Made by a program: the position numbers and the translations under genes. Below, one piece after another: positions 23,790-37,499 of a stretch of DNA of 64,000 nucleotides. The stretch comes from Termitomyces sp. T153 (taxonomy: Eukaryota; Basidiomycota; Agaricomycetes; Agaricales; Lyophyllaceae): the NCBI GenBank assembly GCA_018296165.2, contig JACKQL020000031.1:248001-312000 (forward strand). The letters are read 5' to 3'. Below the pieces are notes generated by a model that worked only from the letters and a program-made list of their open reading frames with translations, ran no database searches and had not been told where the DNA came from. The first letter of the stretch is position 1. Each line of letters begins with the position of its first letter.

Positions 23790-26470
23790 TTAGACAAGGG
23801 CGACCGCAACCTCGGCATTCTTGATGTCCTCGGTATCTGTGGTACTGGCAGCAATATCTTGTACTGAAGCAAGTTCGTGAATGTTTGATTGTGGACCATG
23901 GTAATATTTATGTGCGCCGAGAATCCACCAAAGTCTATCGTGAAAGATCAATAGAAAGAAGGCCCTGAGATTAGTAGACATACCCTGAGAGAATCATAAC
24001 ACCGATAGTGATGACCTGGGAACAGGTTGGTACGCCAGGGTTTCGCAAAAAGATGGTGGGTAACATACCGATGCATAGTTCATATTGTCCTTCGTGACAG
24101 GCCTATAGGTAGGGAAGGAAAATATGATACAAACGAAGAGCGTCCATATAATAGAAGTCGTGTTGCAGATTCTCCCTAGCAATCCGTCTCCCATATAAAA
24201 AGGACCAGGCTTGAACTGTACCTCCGGGTGATTCTGGAAAAGCCGTCGCAGAAAAATAGGTATGATATAGCTCAAGTCGAGAGCCATGGCCGTTAAGGAG
24301 AAAACGGCGTTGGCAGCGATGGGGCTGGCGAGATCTAGTAGGCCTGGGAGGATGCTCACGAAGGTACAAAGCCAAATGGAACGAATGGGTGTGTGCGTTT
24401 TTGGGTTGATATGACCGAAGAATCCGCGATCAGGGAAGCCTCAGGAAAATAAGCTCAGAAAGAAGAAACAATGCGAATTTGGAACATTGGATAACATACC
24501 CTTGTCACGGCTGAATGCATATGTAGTACGTGAGACGGCTTGTAGAGCGGTTTGCACGACAAAAAATGCGGTTAGGCAGACAAAGGTCTACTCAGCGTCA
24601 GGATGACACAGTTGAATGGCATAGAGCACATACCCAGAGGATGAGAGCACCAGTTTTACCCATACGCAGGCACATAATCTATTACCATGTCAGAGTCACA
24701 TAACCGCGATGTTTCGAGAAACCGTAGAATTACCTCAAGGAAAGCAGAACCTGATGGCCCTGGAAGGTTCTCGCTAGAAGCTTATAAGTTACTAGAATTT
24801 TCCTAAAAGAACTGAAACGTACAGTGGTCCAGAGCACAATACGATAACAATATTCAGTAACCATCCAATGAGGCCCGTGCCAATTACTATGTTGCGGTGA
24901 ACAATTTGTCAGGCCAAGAAACAAGTTGTACTAACCAGCAATGAAAATTGCGGATGGCGCTATCAATGATATATCATGGATGACAGTTACCACGGATGTT
25001 GATCAACCCACCTGCATATGCTGCACGTCGTACTTCCTCTCTATATGTTCAATTGAGATCTGAAGAAAAAATACGCTAGAAGGGATGATACTTACGAGAT
25101 GTGAGCTGTAGCATCGTAATCCTACGGCTAGTATATCAGCAGGGTACGTCTTACGTTAGAGCGTCATACACACATACCGTCATCTGGACACATGGTTTAT
25201 CTTTGTATCAGTAACTCCATCAGCTCAAGTAAAGGTACATACTGTCCATTGGACGCTGAGAAGACCGAACAGAAATGCTAATCCCGTGTTCCATCCTCCG
25301 GTTTGATTGACGACGCCGGCAGACCCAAATACATAGCTTGCAGCATGTATTTCAGCGCGAGGGGTCGTTGCGAGGAGGACGATGATAATCACTTAAAAGG
25401 AATCTATTAGAAAAATCAAGAGATAACAGCATGGTCAAGACGTACACAAGGTCGTTCCCAAATTAACAAAGACAAATCCAGTCGTCAAATGTGCTAATTG
25501 ACGTGTTGCGAGTGAATTCTAGGAAACGGTAGGTAATGGGCCAACTTCGGGGCGTGGAGTACACACTAGGATTCCGTGGATTACAAGAAGTCCAGCGAAG
25601 AGACCCACAACTTGAGCCTGGGTTACCTCATAATCTCCGCCCTGTTCCACTATTGGAGAGAATTCTTTTGTCAAGCTAGAGTAAGATGAAGTACCTTGCC
25701 AACGACAACTGCAGCCCAGATCATGTTGGAAAGACCGAATTCAGTCGAAGAAACGCCCGCAATTTGGCCTGGCCAGGACAAAATAACATTTGACCAAGCC
25801 ATGTCAAAGCAGGCAGAATTTCGTACCAAGGATATTCAGCCAACCAACTACCCAGCCGACCTGTCATCGAATCAATCCCAGATCCAGAGACAAGGGAGAA
25901 TGTGGAGAGTCCATACCTTTGCGCGGTATCTCTTTGGTGATAATTGAGCGGAAGCCGTGTATCTATATGTTGTATCAGACACAAGAAATAGATGTGAGAC
26001 AGCTCACAACGTACAAGCCACCACAGGTAGGAAACGCGCTAACAATCTCGGCAATACTTGAGCCAAGTGTGAAGCACATAGATGCTCCCAAGATCCAACA
26101 CCATGTTACCTGGAAAAGAAAATTCACCGGAGCTGCGATGGAAAGCACAGGAACATGACTAACGGATGCAGGACCGCCAAGAAGAAGGGGTGTGTTGAAT
26201 GTGGTGGCAACACTCGAACAGAGACCCTTCAGATCAAGCTTGAGAAAGACAAAAGTTCGAAATAACCGGTAGACAGACCATGATGCTGAACGCGAAGCTG
26301 ATCTGTATAAGCATGTGAGATGAAAGAAATTATGGAGTCTGTGCTGATAGGCATACGGTCGCTATGTTTGAGAATTCTCGCTTAAAAGAGGGCTTGTATC
26401 CCAACGCAACGAGCTCCTTGTCGTCATTGTTAGAGCTGGTGCGCGAGTGAGTGGGTTCCTCGAAGCCCAT
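23790..26470 (-). CDS. Amino acid permease, APC family (GABA/choline permease-like)
   Basis: The gene starts at 26470 with MGFEEPTHSRTSSNNDDKEL and continues LVALGYKPSFKREFSNIAT, the typical lead-in of Uga4/Hnm1-type permeases. Many small exons follow. Readable parts include the region before helix 3 (GLYTASAQL), NTGLAFLFGLLSVQ and HISEEV-like sequence in the middle, FGHINPKTHTPIRSIW before a late helix pair, and the C-terminal YYHGPQSNIHELASVQDI. About twelve membrane helices are expected at the plasma or vacuolar membrane. Known members transport GABA, choline, polyamines or biotin precursors by proton symport; which of these applies cannot be told. I traced the exons only in part (at least twelve introns), so internal boundaries are not given. 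It converges with the bHLH gene. Confidence 0.85.
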
Positions 26471-27846
26471 GGTTTTAAAAGCCAAACTAATGGGGGATTG
26501 ATAGGCTGAAAAAGTCAGTGTTTCTGCTCGGGTTGTCTACTGGCTTTGGTGGACCTAACACACGACCTCCTATGCAAATTTAAGAGTCTGGCACGTCGCG
26601 GAGAGCTTCACGAAGGAAGCAAAATGTTTTTGAAAAACAGGTCCTAGGTCCCATTCGTGTGGCGATAAGATTTAGCGGAGCAATTGAATTGATCTATTGA
26701 TCGTTCCTCTTCGGTTTTACAGGGCATCAGAGGACATCTTATCGGACTTTGTCCTTTAATTCGAAGCTGTTGACTGAGGTGCGGGAGGTGAGGTGAGAGA
26801 ACAAAAGAGCGAAACGAGAAATAAGTGAGACTAGGAAGATTTTGATGATAGGAAGCTCATTATAGGGAACCGTGCGTCGCGGGAAAGAATGAGATTTCTT
26901 GAATCCTGAGAATTCTGGAGCGCCGCCAAACTCAAGCTAACACGATGGACTACTTGTGTACGAGTGTGAGTTGAAGTTAAATAGGTGTAGAATGTAGCAT
27001 GTGTAATATGTGAAATAGGGATGGCGGGGAGGGGATTCAAGGACGACGCGTGACGTATTTGTGGGTGTCTGTCTAATCTATCTAGTCTGCTCGCGCAATG
27101 TGAGACGATGTGAGGTACGATAAATGTAAAGCTTACCTGCTAGCGCAGTGTGAGATGATGAAGTCGTCGCCACCGCGTTCGCAGGCATATAAGGAAGACG
27201 TGGACAAACAATGGGAAAAACTGACAAAGAGGATGGCTCGAAAGAGAGCAGCCAGATGTGATTAGGCGGAATGAGATTCCTTGAATTAGTACGAATTTGG
27301 GTCTCTTGCTCCTTTATCGTCAATTTCCTACAATTTTACCTGGCGGACTAACTTTTCCGGCACTGTATTAGCTGAGTCTAGGCATCCTATGCCAGTCTAT
27401 TCCCTCCTATTCCGCAGCCTTGGAAGTTCAATCATACGACCAGAAAATACTTCTGTGATGAAGATTTGGTCAGGTTCGATTAGGTTCAATTTCATGTTTT
27501 GTATCCTTCCGTGTGTCTTCGATGATATCATCGAGGCCCGGGAGAAAGTCGATACATAAAGTCTTATTTAGTGTTGCGATGTACAGTATATGGAATTTTC
27601 AAGACAATGGATATCATTTTTCATGCATCATAATCAACATACAGATGACGTAAATATAAGAGACATTACTTGTTCGTACGAGAGCATAGGAGAGGCGAGA
27701 TGATATCGAAAGCAAAGATAATAAAAGTTAATCAGTAGCTCGAGGGAACTGTCCATAAATTATGAAATGGATGGATGGATGATAGTCAAAAGTTACAGAT
27801 GATATATAAGAAAGATGCCGAGTTGTTTATCTTCGAAAAAACCGGT
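26471..27846. other. Intergenic, no gene seen
   Basis: No supportable gene. Two short direct repeats are present: a 25-30 bp pair around gctagcgcagtgtgagatgatg (27,087 and 27,138) and a pair around gaatgagatttcttgaat (26,887 and 27,269). A short ggatggatgg run is near 27,770. Confidence 0.5.
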
Positions 27847-30800
27847 TCAAGCAGGTGCCGGGACCATGCTTCTTCTCTTCGCACTCTTCGAACTAGTGTC
27901 TACGTTCTCCTTCTCTTGTTCAGGGACGCTAGACACGGAATTTGGGCTCGCAGTCTGGCGTAATGTGCTTTGAGTCTTGGTTTTAGATTGGCTTTGCTCG
28001 AGAGAAGCGACCCGGCGCACGGAAACTGATGGGGATGACTTCGCAGACGACCGTGAGATGGAAGATACACGGGGCGTAGGTGTCGATTCAGCCGTTCCAG
28101 CAACGGAAGGGCGAGCTTTCAGAGGCGGGGGTCCCATAGAGCCTTCGACGCGTTTAGAAGCGGCTGCTACATTCGGGCGAGCGCTCTGGCCAAGTGTAGT
28201 AACCTTGATAGCCGATGTAGGCTCGATGGTGGAACGTCTCCTACTCGTAATGCTTCCAGCTTCTGACACGGACGACGGGGGACGTGACACAGAAGGGGTA
28301 GTAAAGATAGCGGAGTCACGACGACTGGTTGTGACTCGTGAGGCTGGTGCAGGTGTTGCGCCAGCCGTACCACGAACACCAAGGTTGCGCTTGAGCTGCA
28401 TCACACTTCCATGAGTACCAGGTAATACTAAGAGAAAATGATGACTCACAAGCTCCAATTCCATCTGCTTCGAATCTAGGGCAGTATTCATGCCCTCCAG
28501 ATCTTCTTTATCTCGCTGATGCTGTTTGTTCAGCTGTACGAGCTTAACTTCTTTATCCGCGCTTTCCTGCTGAAGCACCTGAATTCTCCTCCGCTGACGC
28601 TCAACCTCTTCCTTCAAGGCATTAATCTTGTCGGCCGAAGTTTTCGACTCGATGTCGAAAGTCGCTTGTTGACGCACCAGATTCTTCACCTGGGCCCGGG
28701 CTCCACTCTCCTGTATCGAGGCATCCTCGAGAGCACGCTTGAGTTCATCGATCGTACGCGTGTGCTCCCTGCGAAGATTGCTCATCTCCCCACGGAGCTC
28801 CTCGATGTCAGCCTCGCGTTGCTTTACCTGCTGCGAGTAGTCCTTCTCTTCCTCGTCACGTTGACGAAGCTTCTCTTCGAGGCGGGACACGTTTTCTTGC
28901 GAGAACTGATGTTCTTGATCGAGTTGAGAAATGCGATCCGCATGCTCCTGCAATGCGCGGGACAAATCATCAGAGTGATCCCGTTCTTGTTGGAGTTGAC
29001 CTTCGAGCTAAAACGCGGACAATCAGAATGTTGTAACGAGGGAGGTATGAAACTCACCTCTGCCCTTTCCCTCTCAAGTTCTTCTTTGTGATTCCACACC
29101 TCTTGGAGTTGAGCTTCGAGCTCGGCCTTCTTGGCCTCGTTGTCGTTCGCTTCAGTCTCTACAACGATCATCTTATGTTTGAACTCTTTGATATCGTGAT
29201 TGAGAGCATTGCGTTCCTCTTCCAGGCTAGCAGCCTTCTTCTCGAGCGCCGTCATCTTCTCGGACATCTTCTCGGTGTGTTCCCACTGGGCGTCTAACTC
29301 AGCCTTCAAGACATGGTACTCTTGTTCCCGCGCCTCCTGCCGGACTTTCATATTGTTGAGGTCCGCCTCCAAATTCAACTTCACTGCTTCAAGATCCTCC
29401 AACTTGCCCACAATTGTAGTCTTGTCTTCCTCCCACTTAAGTTCTGCAATATGACCCCTCTCCTTCTCCTCCTCTCCCTTGAGATGGGCCTCAACCATAA
29501 GCCTCTCCAACTCATCCTCATCGATCGGCGCGAGACTGACATTACCCATCTGCTCTATCTGCTCTTTTGTCTCAGGTATGCTCGCCTTCGACTCCCAATC
29601 ACTCTCCTCGCGAGTTCGTAAAGAATCTTGGAGTTTTTCGACATCTGTATCGCGTTCTTTCAAGACCCCTTCCAGCGTCCCGATTTCCTCCTTCAAGATC
29701 TCCTCTTTCTTCACCCACTCCGCTTTCTCCTGTTCTAAAAGAGAAATCTGGCGATGTAGCATTCGCAATGCTTCCCCACTCGCCTCATCCATAATGCTGC
29801 GCTCCATACTGTTCTGCCTCGATCCCTCCACCTCCTCCTCAAGATACCGACAAGCCCTCTCGAGCTCCTGGACCTTCTTCTTCCAAGTCCTAAGTATACT
29901 TCTCCTTTTCAAGTCCTCCTTCTCGACATCACTCAGTTTCCTGCCAAGAATCTCCACCAACTCGTCACGCGACCGAAGGTCGGTCTCATATTGCTGGCAC
30001 AGCTCTGTCTGGAGCGCCAGCTGTGTCTGAAGTGAAAAAATAAGGTTTTCGTCTTTCGACGTCTTGCGGACGTGCTGAGGGGCACCCTGCGGCGGTGTGA
30101 CAGGAATCATGGTTTGAGGAGTATAATATGTTGTCGCATTTGCACGGAACGGGTCGGGCGGTTCAGAATTTGAATAGACCACGAGGTACTCATCATTTAT
30201 GTCGGCTTCGGGTGCCTTGGATGGGGGGGATTGCATCATCGATTGGAAGACAGTATCGCTGAGCGCACGACTTCGAGCAGACCAGTCGGCCTCATCTTTG
30301 TCAAAGATAGACGCCTTCAAGTTAGAAGCAGGTGAATCTGAAGAAGCTCCAGCCGTAGGGCTGACAGCATTGATAGAGTGAAAGACCGTCTGACCAAAGC
30401 TGAATGAGTTGCTACGTTCATGGAGGCCAAAAGGAATACGGGTGGATCTGTCTTGCGAGTGGAAAATACTCTCATCAACAACGTTCGAGGTCGGAACTTG
30501 GTCAACGGGAATGTCTATAGCCCTTCCTTTGCCCTTGTCTCTGAAAGGAGTTGAAGTAGCCGCACCAGAAGGCTTGAAGTCTTCGCCATGTTTATTATGA
30601 CCATCGTCAGTCATAGATATGTCGGTTGCGTTATCGAGCGAAGGCTCTGAGACATTGAAGCCAAGGCCCGGCGGTACCTTAGGAAGGTCAAGAGCCTGTG
30701 ACATGTCGGGGTCATTGAAATCAGGAGGGGGGATGGGGGGCATGCAATTTGTCGACTCAAGAAATTGGGCTTGTTCTTTCGGAGACGGCGTGTCAGAAGT

Positions 30801-31679
30801 GCTCATCGAAGAGAAGACCTCTGTGACGCTAGGGCGGGTAGCCTTATCACTTGTTGAGGCCCGAGTCATGGGAAATGTCCCAGAGAGCTTTGGACTGCTT
30901 TGGAGGTGGTCAAACGGGGGTCTTTGAGAGGCAGCTGACGGAGATGGCTCGAGCAATGACGGAATAATAGATTGGAACTCGGTCTCTGTGGATTGATCCG
31001 GGCTAATGACCTTGTATGCATCTCGAGAAAAGAACCGTACGTTCTGGCCACTACCAGGCGTCTTGGGGTCACGAAGAATAGATCGAACAGAGCCAAACTT
31101 GAGGTCACCTGATGGCGTCATGGGTAAAGGTTCTGGTAGTCGAGGTGCGTCTTGGTTGGTACGTAGAATATCAAGCGAAGGTCGGCGCTGAATTGTGCCA
31201 GCGCTGATTGTGGCGGTTTGACGAGCATCCGAGTCGATAGAGGCGCGTAACATATCTAGAGATGAACTGCGGCTAGGTGATGGTTTAGAAACAGAAGCTT
31301 GTGAATCTGGTTGACAGTATTATCGCAACAAGTCAGGCTGACCTGATAACCACTCACTGTTGCTGTTGCCAAAAATCACCTTCGTTTTCTTTAGTTGCCC
31401 TGCAGATGGTGAGGGTGCTTGTACTGAGTCACTGTCGTCTTTGAAGGGTGCTCTTGATAACCTCTTGAACATGTTTCGTTTGCTACTCCTCGTTGGAGAT
31501 GAGGGCGGACTAGGGCTAGAGATACGCTCTGAATCGTTGTAAGAAACGGATAGGCTTGGGCGTTGTTCAGTCACTTTGGACATGATACCGTCACGAGAGG
31601 ATTGAGGCGAAAATGGTGCTGGTTCATGGTCTTCCTGAGCCGCACGAGGCTTCAGAACGTTTGTGAGTTTCGCCCACAT
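27847..31679 (-). CDS. Large coiled-coil protein, possibly spindle-pole associated (Cut12-like)
   Basis: Four exons, starting MWAKLTNVLKPR at 31679, give roughly 1,200 residues. Introns lie at 31307-31357, near 29,008-29,057 and near 28,395-28,449. The first 500 residues are Ser/Pro rich with many SP/TP sites. They include a conserved-looking stretch SILRDPKTPGSGQNVRFFSR followed by DAYKVISPD, and a phospho-site-rich middle part. From about residue 510 to 950 it is almost unbroken coiled coil. The basic tail contains SITSRRRSTIEP and ends KRRSMVPAPA. The architecture and the ILRDPxTPG-VxF motif recall Cut12-type spindle pole body proteins, but I cannot confirm homology by eye. Filament-forming or microtubule-organising roles are equally possible. 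Confidence 0.8.
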
Positions 31680-32294
31680 AGAAAGCAGCTTTTAAGAATA
31701 TTCCTGGTTAATGGCGTCGTCTTAAAGAGCCGTGAAGGTGGCCGTGGAACTTAGTAAAGTCAACTTAAACTTTTCAACCAAAGAGACGCGTTAGTCATGT
31801 GACCGAATTTGATGTCAACACCCGCACAAGTCTCTTGTACTTACTCGAGTAAGTACAGCTAGAAGCTACACATAAACGCATCTGCACAACAGATTGATGT
31901 GAATGGCATACGTTTCGTTTTATAGTTAATATAGAGACAAACTATCTCAAGCCATGGGCGCATACGTTTACAAAGGACGAGGCGGGGCTCCGACTATGCC
32001 ACCATGCATGATGCATGAATGTTATTGTTATTTTGGACCCTCGGCCCTCGGATGCGTGGAAGGGCGACCACAACATCATGCAGACCGCTGCAGAACGAGT
32101 TCTCATCATTCTACATGTACTTTCAAGACACTTACCCATGCACTTATCCTGCTATGGCATTCTTCAGGCAACGGAGTTCAAGATCCTCGAATAGGAATAT
32201 TTCTGCGGACCCAGACGCAATGACAGTAGTCATGCATTGCGGCCTAACTAATTCGCCTGCAAAAGTTCACCAGTCCAAGTAACGACATTCGGAA

Positions 32295-33010
32295 TGTCGA
32301 GCTCGGTGCCCATCCAGAAGGAACTACTTGAGGAGACTGAGACATCTCCAACGACCGAGGTAAGCTGCAATCAGGAGTCATTCAGCAAACACTGAACGTG
32401 GTTACATAGATATCACATTTACCTATACAACTATGTATGATTTCCGCTTTTTTACGTACCCAAACATCTACATAGCCCTTTTGGGTTGGGGTGGCGTCAT
32501 TACGGATGATCAAGAGTACATGTACTTATCTCGGATCGAGGGGGATGATGATGGCGTACTTGTCATTGATTTTGTCGAGATTGGAGGTATAATTATGTTT
32601 GATTCTTGAAGTTTGATATCCTCGATAGTGCGTGTACCCAAGTTTTACTCATGTTTTCCTATGGTTTTCTTCCTTTGTGCTTTCTTTGAGAAGCAACCGG
32701 TTATTGACCATTTCCAATGCACGTGTTTTTGACGGACAATATATTTGCAATGGTGAACAATGGAGAATCTTTCCTATGTCCACGGCTTTCCAAATAAAAC
32801 TTGGCAGAGAAACGGTACCTCAGGTTCCGTCATCGATAGAGGACAAGTAAGTGTTCTTACATTCTCCTGTATTTCGATTGAATTTAGCACGGATCATCGA
32901 GTGCACTCGGAATAGGTACTTAGATGGAAGCATGGCTTCGAATTCCTGATGATTTGGTTGCGACCCTGGGCAGTCGGCCAATCGATATGATCGATCATCC
33001 GCTATCATCC
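32295..33010 (+). CDS. Possible small gene of unknown function, uncertain exons
   Basis: Three stretches here read like protein. The first is a start MSSSVPIQKELLEETETSPTTE followed by a good donor at about 32,361. The second is an open segment near 32,430-32,590 containing IALLGWGGVITDDQEYMYLS. The third is a segment near 32,700-32,848 containing RVFDGQYICNGEQWRIF followed by a donor. I could not join them in one frame with GT-AG introns, so this may be a decayed gene or chance. No family is recognised. It occupies part of the 1.6 kb gap between the coiled-coil gene and GAPDH; the remainder of that gap (31,680-32,294 and 33,011-33,325) shows nothing else. Confidence 0.25.
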
Positions 33011-33325
33011 GATGCCCTCCACTTTACAACCGAAATATTAGAAAGCTTAGCAACGTTGTCAGAAATGGTCGCGTAAGCTCCTGTTCATAGACTCCTGCTC
33101 TGGTATCTCTGTAAAGAGCCCAGTCGCATGAAAGGTGCTCAGGACTTCGATTTCCCTCATGTTCTTGAATGTCCGATTTAGTGTAACGAATTCGAGACCT
33201 CTGACGAAATCGTCAATGTAATTGATCTCCGATGGATTGATTATCTACTCAGCCATCTTATAAAGCGCTCCCCTTCTGATTCATCCGCCAACCCCTCCTC
33301 TCACCACACCTTTTTTCAAATCAGA

Positions 33326-34835
<1,510 letters not shown>

Positions 34836-35278
34836 ATATCATTTCCTTTTGTTCATCTTTTTCTTGTGCACATCCTCGAAATTCGCCCAACTCTTTTTCC
34901 CCTTCTTTGTCTTTGTCTTTGTCTTTTTCCTGTTATACAAGATGGCTGATGCGTGGGTTGAAAGGAAGCAGCGATTGTAAAAATGCCGACGGTTTGGGCT
35001 CGGGCTTCTGCACCTGGCAAGATGCCCCCTCTCCCGAATGCTCTACTGTAATGAAGTCAAATAGAAGTGTAAAGAATACAAGTCATTTTTAGGCTCGCAA
35101 AGTACAAATACTCATTAGTCCATCGCGCAAAGAGGAGCTATTATTCAAATCACAAGTGGACATACGTAAGCCACCGACTTACAAAATATTCTGTCTATCT
35201 AGCCCTATGTGGCTTGATATACATGGTTGCGCGACTCATGAGGATAAAGGAAAAAATTACAGATCCACAATTTGTCCA
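34836..35278. other. GAPDH 3' flank
   Basis: Pyrimidine-rich 3' untranslated sequence with TTTGTC repeats (34,905-34,930). No gene seen. The A6 run at 35,251-35,256 would act as a T6 Pol III terminator for the tRNA on the other strand. Confidence 0.5.
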
Positions 35279-35367
35279 TGGACACACCCGGAATTGAACC
35301 GGGCACCGCCCGCAGCTACCAATAAACGATGCTAAGCGGGCGTGATAACCAACTACACCATGTGCCC
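35279..35367 (-). tRNA. tRNA-Ala (anticodon AGC) with a 15 nt intron
   Basis: Read on the minus strand, the acceptor GGGCACA pairs with TGTGTCC (one G-T wobble) with discriminator A. The anticodon stem is CCCGC/GCGGG, and the T arm CCCGG-TTCAATT-CCGGG is perfect. The anticodon loop TTAGCA...T gives AGC, interrupted after position 37 by a 15 nt intron. A T-run terminator follows on the same strand. Confidence 0.92.
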
Positions 35368-35969
35368 ATACCCATTATATTACGCTTACATTACAAAGCA
35401 CGACGCCTAGGGAAGTATCATAAAGAATTGTGGAAGAACTTCTGACATGAAAGACATTTTATATTCCAAGATTTTTGTATTGAAGAAATGACACAAATTC
35501 ATGATGACGCTGCACAACTTTCCCCTAGAAAAGGGTATGTAGGCAATAAATGTGGCGCAAAGGAACGATTCCCCCTAGGTGTTTGTAGACGTCAACGTGA
35601 TTCGGCGGTGAAATATTATCAGCGAAGAAAGTTGTTTCAGATACACATCGACTTAAGAATCTGAGGTTAGTACAGGATTTCAAGGCAACTTGGTCCTCGG
35701 CTGGAGTGCCAATACCTGCGTCGCCGATTTCAAGCATTCAGCATTTCGATGCTCTCTTTGATTTGTCCTGACCATCATCTATAATAAGTTTGCCGACTTT
35801 CAATCCAGGACACTGATCATCACTGCAGTGCCGGGTAGACCAGGGTAGACCATGGCCGGATGTCTCCTGACTTCAGCTGATGCGGTCTTTCTCCATCATA
35901 CGTAACATTAATAGGGTTCTTGTGATATATACGGATCGGTCTGCACACGGCCTGGTATCTTGCCCCATT

Positions 35970-37234
35970 ATGGACTCTACGTTCTACAAGTCTCTTTCTA
36001 CGCGTCGCAGCCTCAAATACAACTACTTTTTCTCATCACCAGCTGCAGGTAAACCTGTGCTTCTCTTTGCTCATGGATTCCCCTGTACATCGTACGACTG
36101 GAGGTATCAAGTGACGTTTTTCAAAGAAAAAGGCTATGGCCTGATCGTACCCGATATGCTTGGATACGGCGGGACGGACAAGCCCACAGATGCTGTCGAT
36201 TATAAATTAGGCTTGATAGCTCAGGATCTTGTTGATATTCTCGACGCAGAGAAGATTGATAAGGCTATCGCGGTTGGACATGACTGGTAGGTCTTGGGAA
36301 TGACATATCCTACCGTAGGTGCTAAAGTAGAATCAATCAAAGGGGAAGTTTAGTGGTCAGCCGACTTACCAACTACTTTCCAGATCGATTCATTGCTTTC
36401 GCCTTTCTCGCGGGCGGGTATTCTTCTCCAAGTACTCTCAAGTTTGCAGAATCATACGCCAAGGTACGATGGATCTGCAGTCTCGAATGTTTCCCGAGTC
36501 ACAGATGGGGCTTAGGTAACCGAGATCGTTGGCCGCGAGCTAATGGGATACTGGTACTTCTTTGCAGAGGACGGAGCACCTGAGCTCATTGAAAAGAATG
36601 TTAGTCGCTGTCACTTTTCTTCGGAGGTCATTTGCCAAATAATTTACACACATTGTCAGATTGACTCGTTCTATAGCCTGGTGTTAGCCGATGATCCAAA
36701 AGTATGGATAAGTGATTTGACTCCTAGAGGCGCTTGCAAAGCCTGGGTTGAAGGAAACAAGAAGACAAAACTTGCATCTTATCTCCCCGAAAATGTATCC
36801 CTCTTTTGATCGGGGCACCTATCCTATCCCAACTGACGGACCTTATCTGTTCTGTAGGAGATAGAGAGGCAGAAAACTGAAATTCTCAAAGGTGGACTCA
36901 CAGGACCCCTCAACTACTACAGAACCAAAGTCTTTGATCTTGATCTCGAGGATGTGCAGGGTACCATATTTCTACCACCTTTCACAGTAGACGATTGATA
37001 CGATGACTATTAGCTATCCCGCAAGAGAACCTTGTTATTCACAAGCCTGTTTTCCTGGCCACTGCATTGCAAGACTACGTGGCCTTGGCTCCTATGCAGA
37101 AAGCAGCCATGGTACAACGCGCGAAAGGCCCCTTGACTATCAAGGATTTTGACACAAGCCATTGGATTATGTGGCAGGAGAAGGAAAAGTTGAACCAGGA
37201 ACTATTGGTGTGGATTCAGGGTTTGGTTTTATAG
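35970..37234 (+). CDS. Alpha/beta hydrolase, epoxide hydrolase-like, tandem copy 1
   Basis: The frame starts MDSTFYKSLSTRRSLKYNYFF. The oxyanion motif HGFPCTSYDW, the nucleophile Asp in AVGHDW, and a catalytic His in FDTSHWIMWQE are those of soluble epoxide hydrolases. Cap-domain sequence includes NYFPDRFIAFAFLAGGYSS and FFAEDGAPELIEKN. Five or more introns have clean GT-AG borders. The exception is the junction after GHDW (36,286-36,353), which cannot be joined in frame: the codons for the expected GAK after GHDW lie as GGTGCTAAAG inside what should be intron, and the only acceptor before TGGTCAGCC shifts the frame. The same lesion occurs in copy 2. The gene may be inactive, mis-spliced, or use an unusual site. 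Such enzymes open epoxides to diols. Confidence 0.75.
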
Positions 37235-37404
37235 GAGTGTAACGGAAAGGTATACAGCTCCTAACGAAATGAATGTGAAGAAGCCCAGTTGTAAGAGAAC
37301 AGTATGCTGAAGCAAGTGGCTGTCGAGTGCAACGTAAATTATGTACGCAATCCACTGCTGAAATTTGTTGATCAAAGCGAGATAGAGATAACAGTCACCT
37401 AGCT

Positions 37405-37470
37405 CCGGTCTCGAGCTATCTTTCTTCTTAATAATAGACACTACTTGGACGAATAACACACACAACAACT
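37405..37470 (+). pseudogene. Remnant of the Yae1-like gene's 5' end
   Basis: The stretch gagctatctttcttcttaat followed by aatagacactacttggacga matches the region spanning the start codon of the Yae1-like gene at 39,427 (gagctatctgccttcttgat, then aatggaaacgccatgggacg). The ATG has become ATA and the frame is lost. It marks the right breakpoint of the tandem duplication. Confidence 0.75.
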
Positions 37471-37499
37471 AGACCACCAGAAGAAACATACTTTGTCCT

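Larger units (their letters stand above)
35530..37470 (+). repeat. Tandem duplication unit 1 (promoter plus hydrolase gene)
   Basis: The unit of about 1.96 kb begins near gggtatgtaggcaataaatg and carries about 430 bp of upstream sequence, the first hydrolase gene and its 3' flank. It is matched in order by unit 2 with an offset of about 1,965 bp. Its last 60 bases are a degraded copy of the 5' end of the Yae1-like gene that follows unit 2. Confidence 0.88.
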
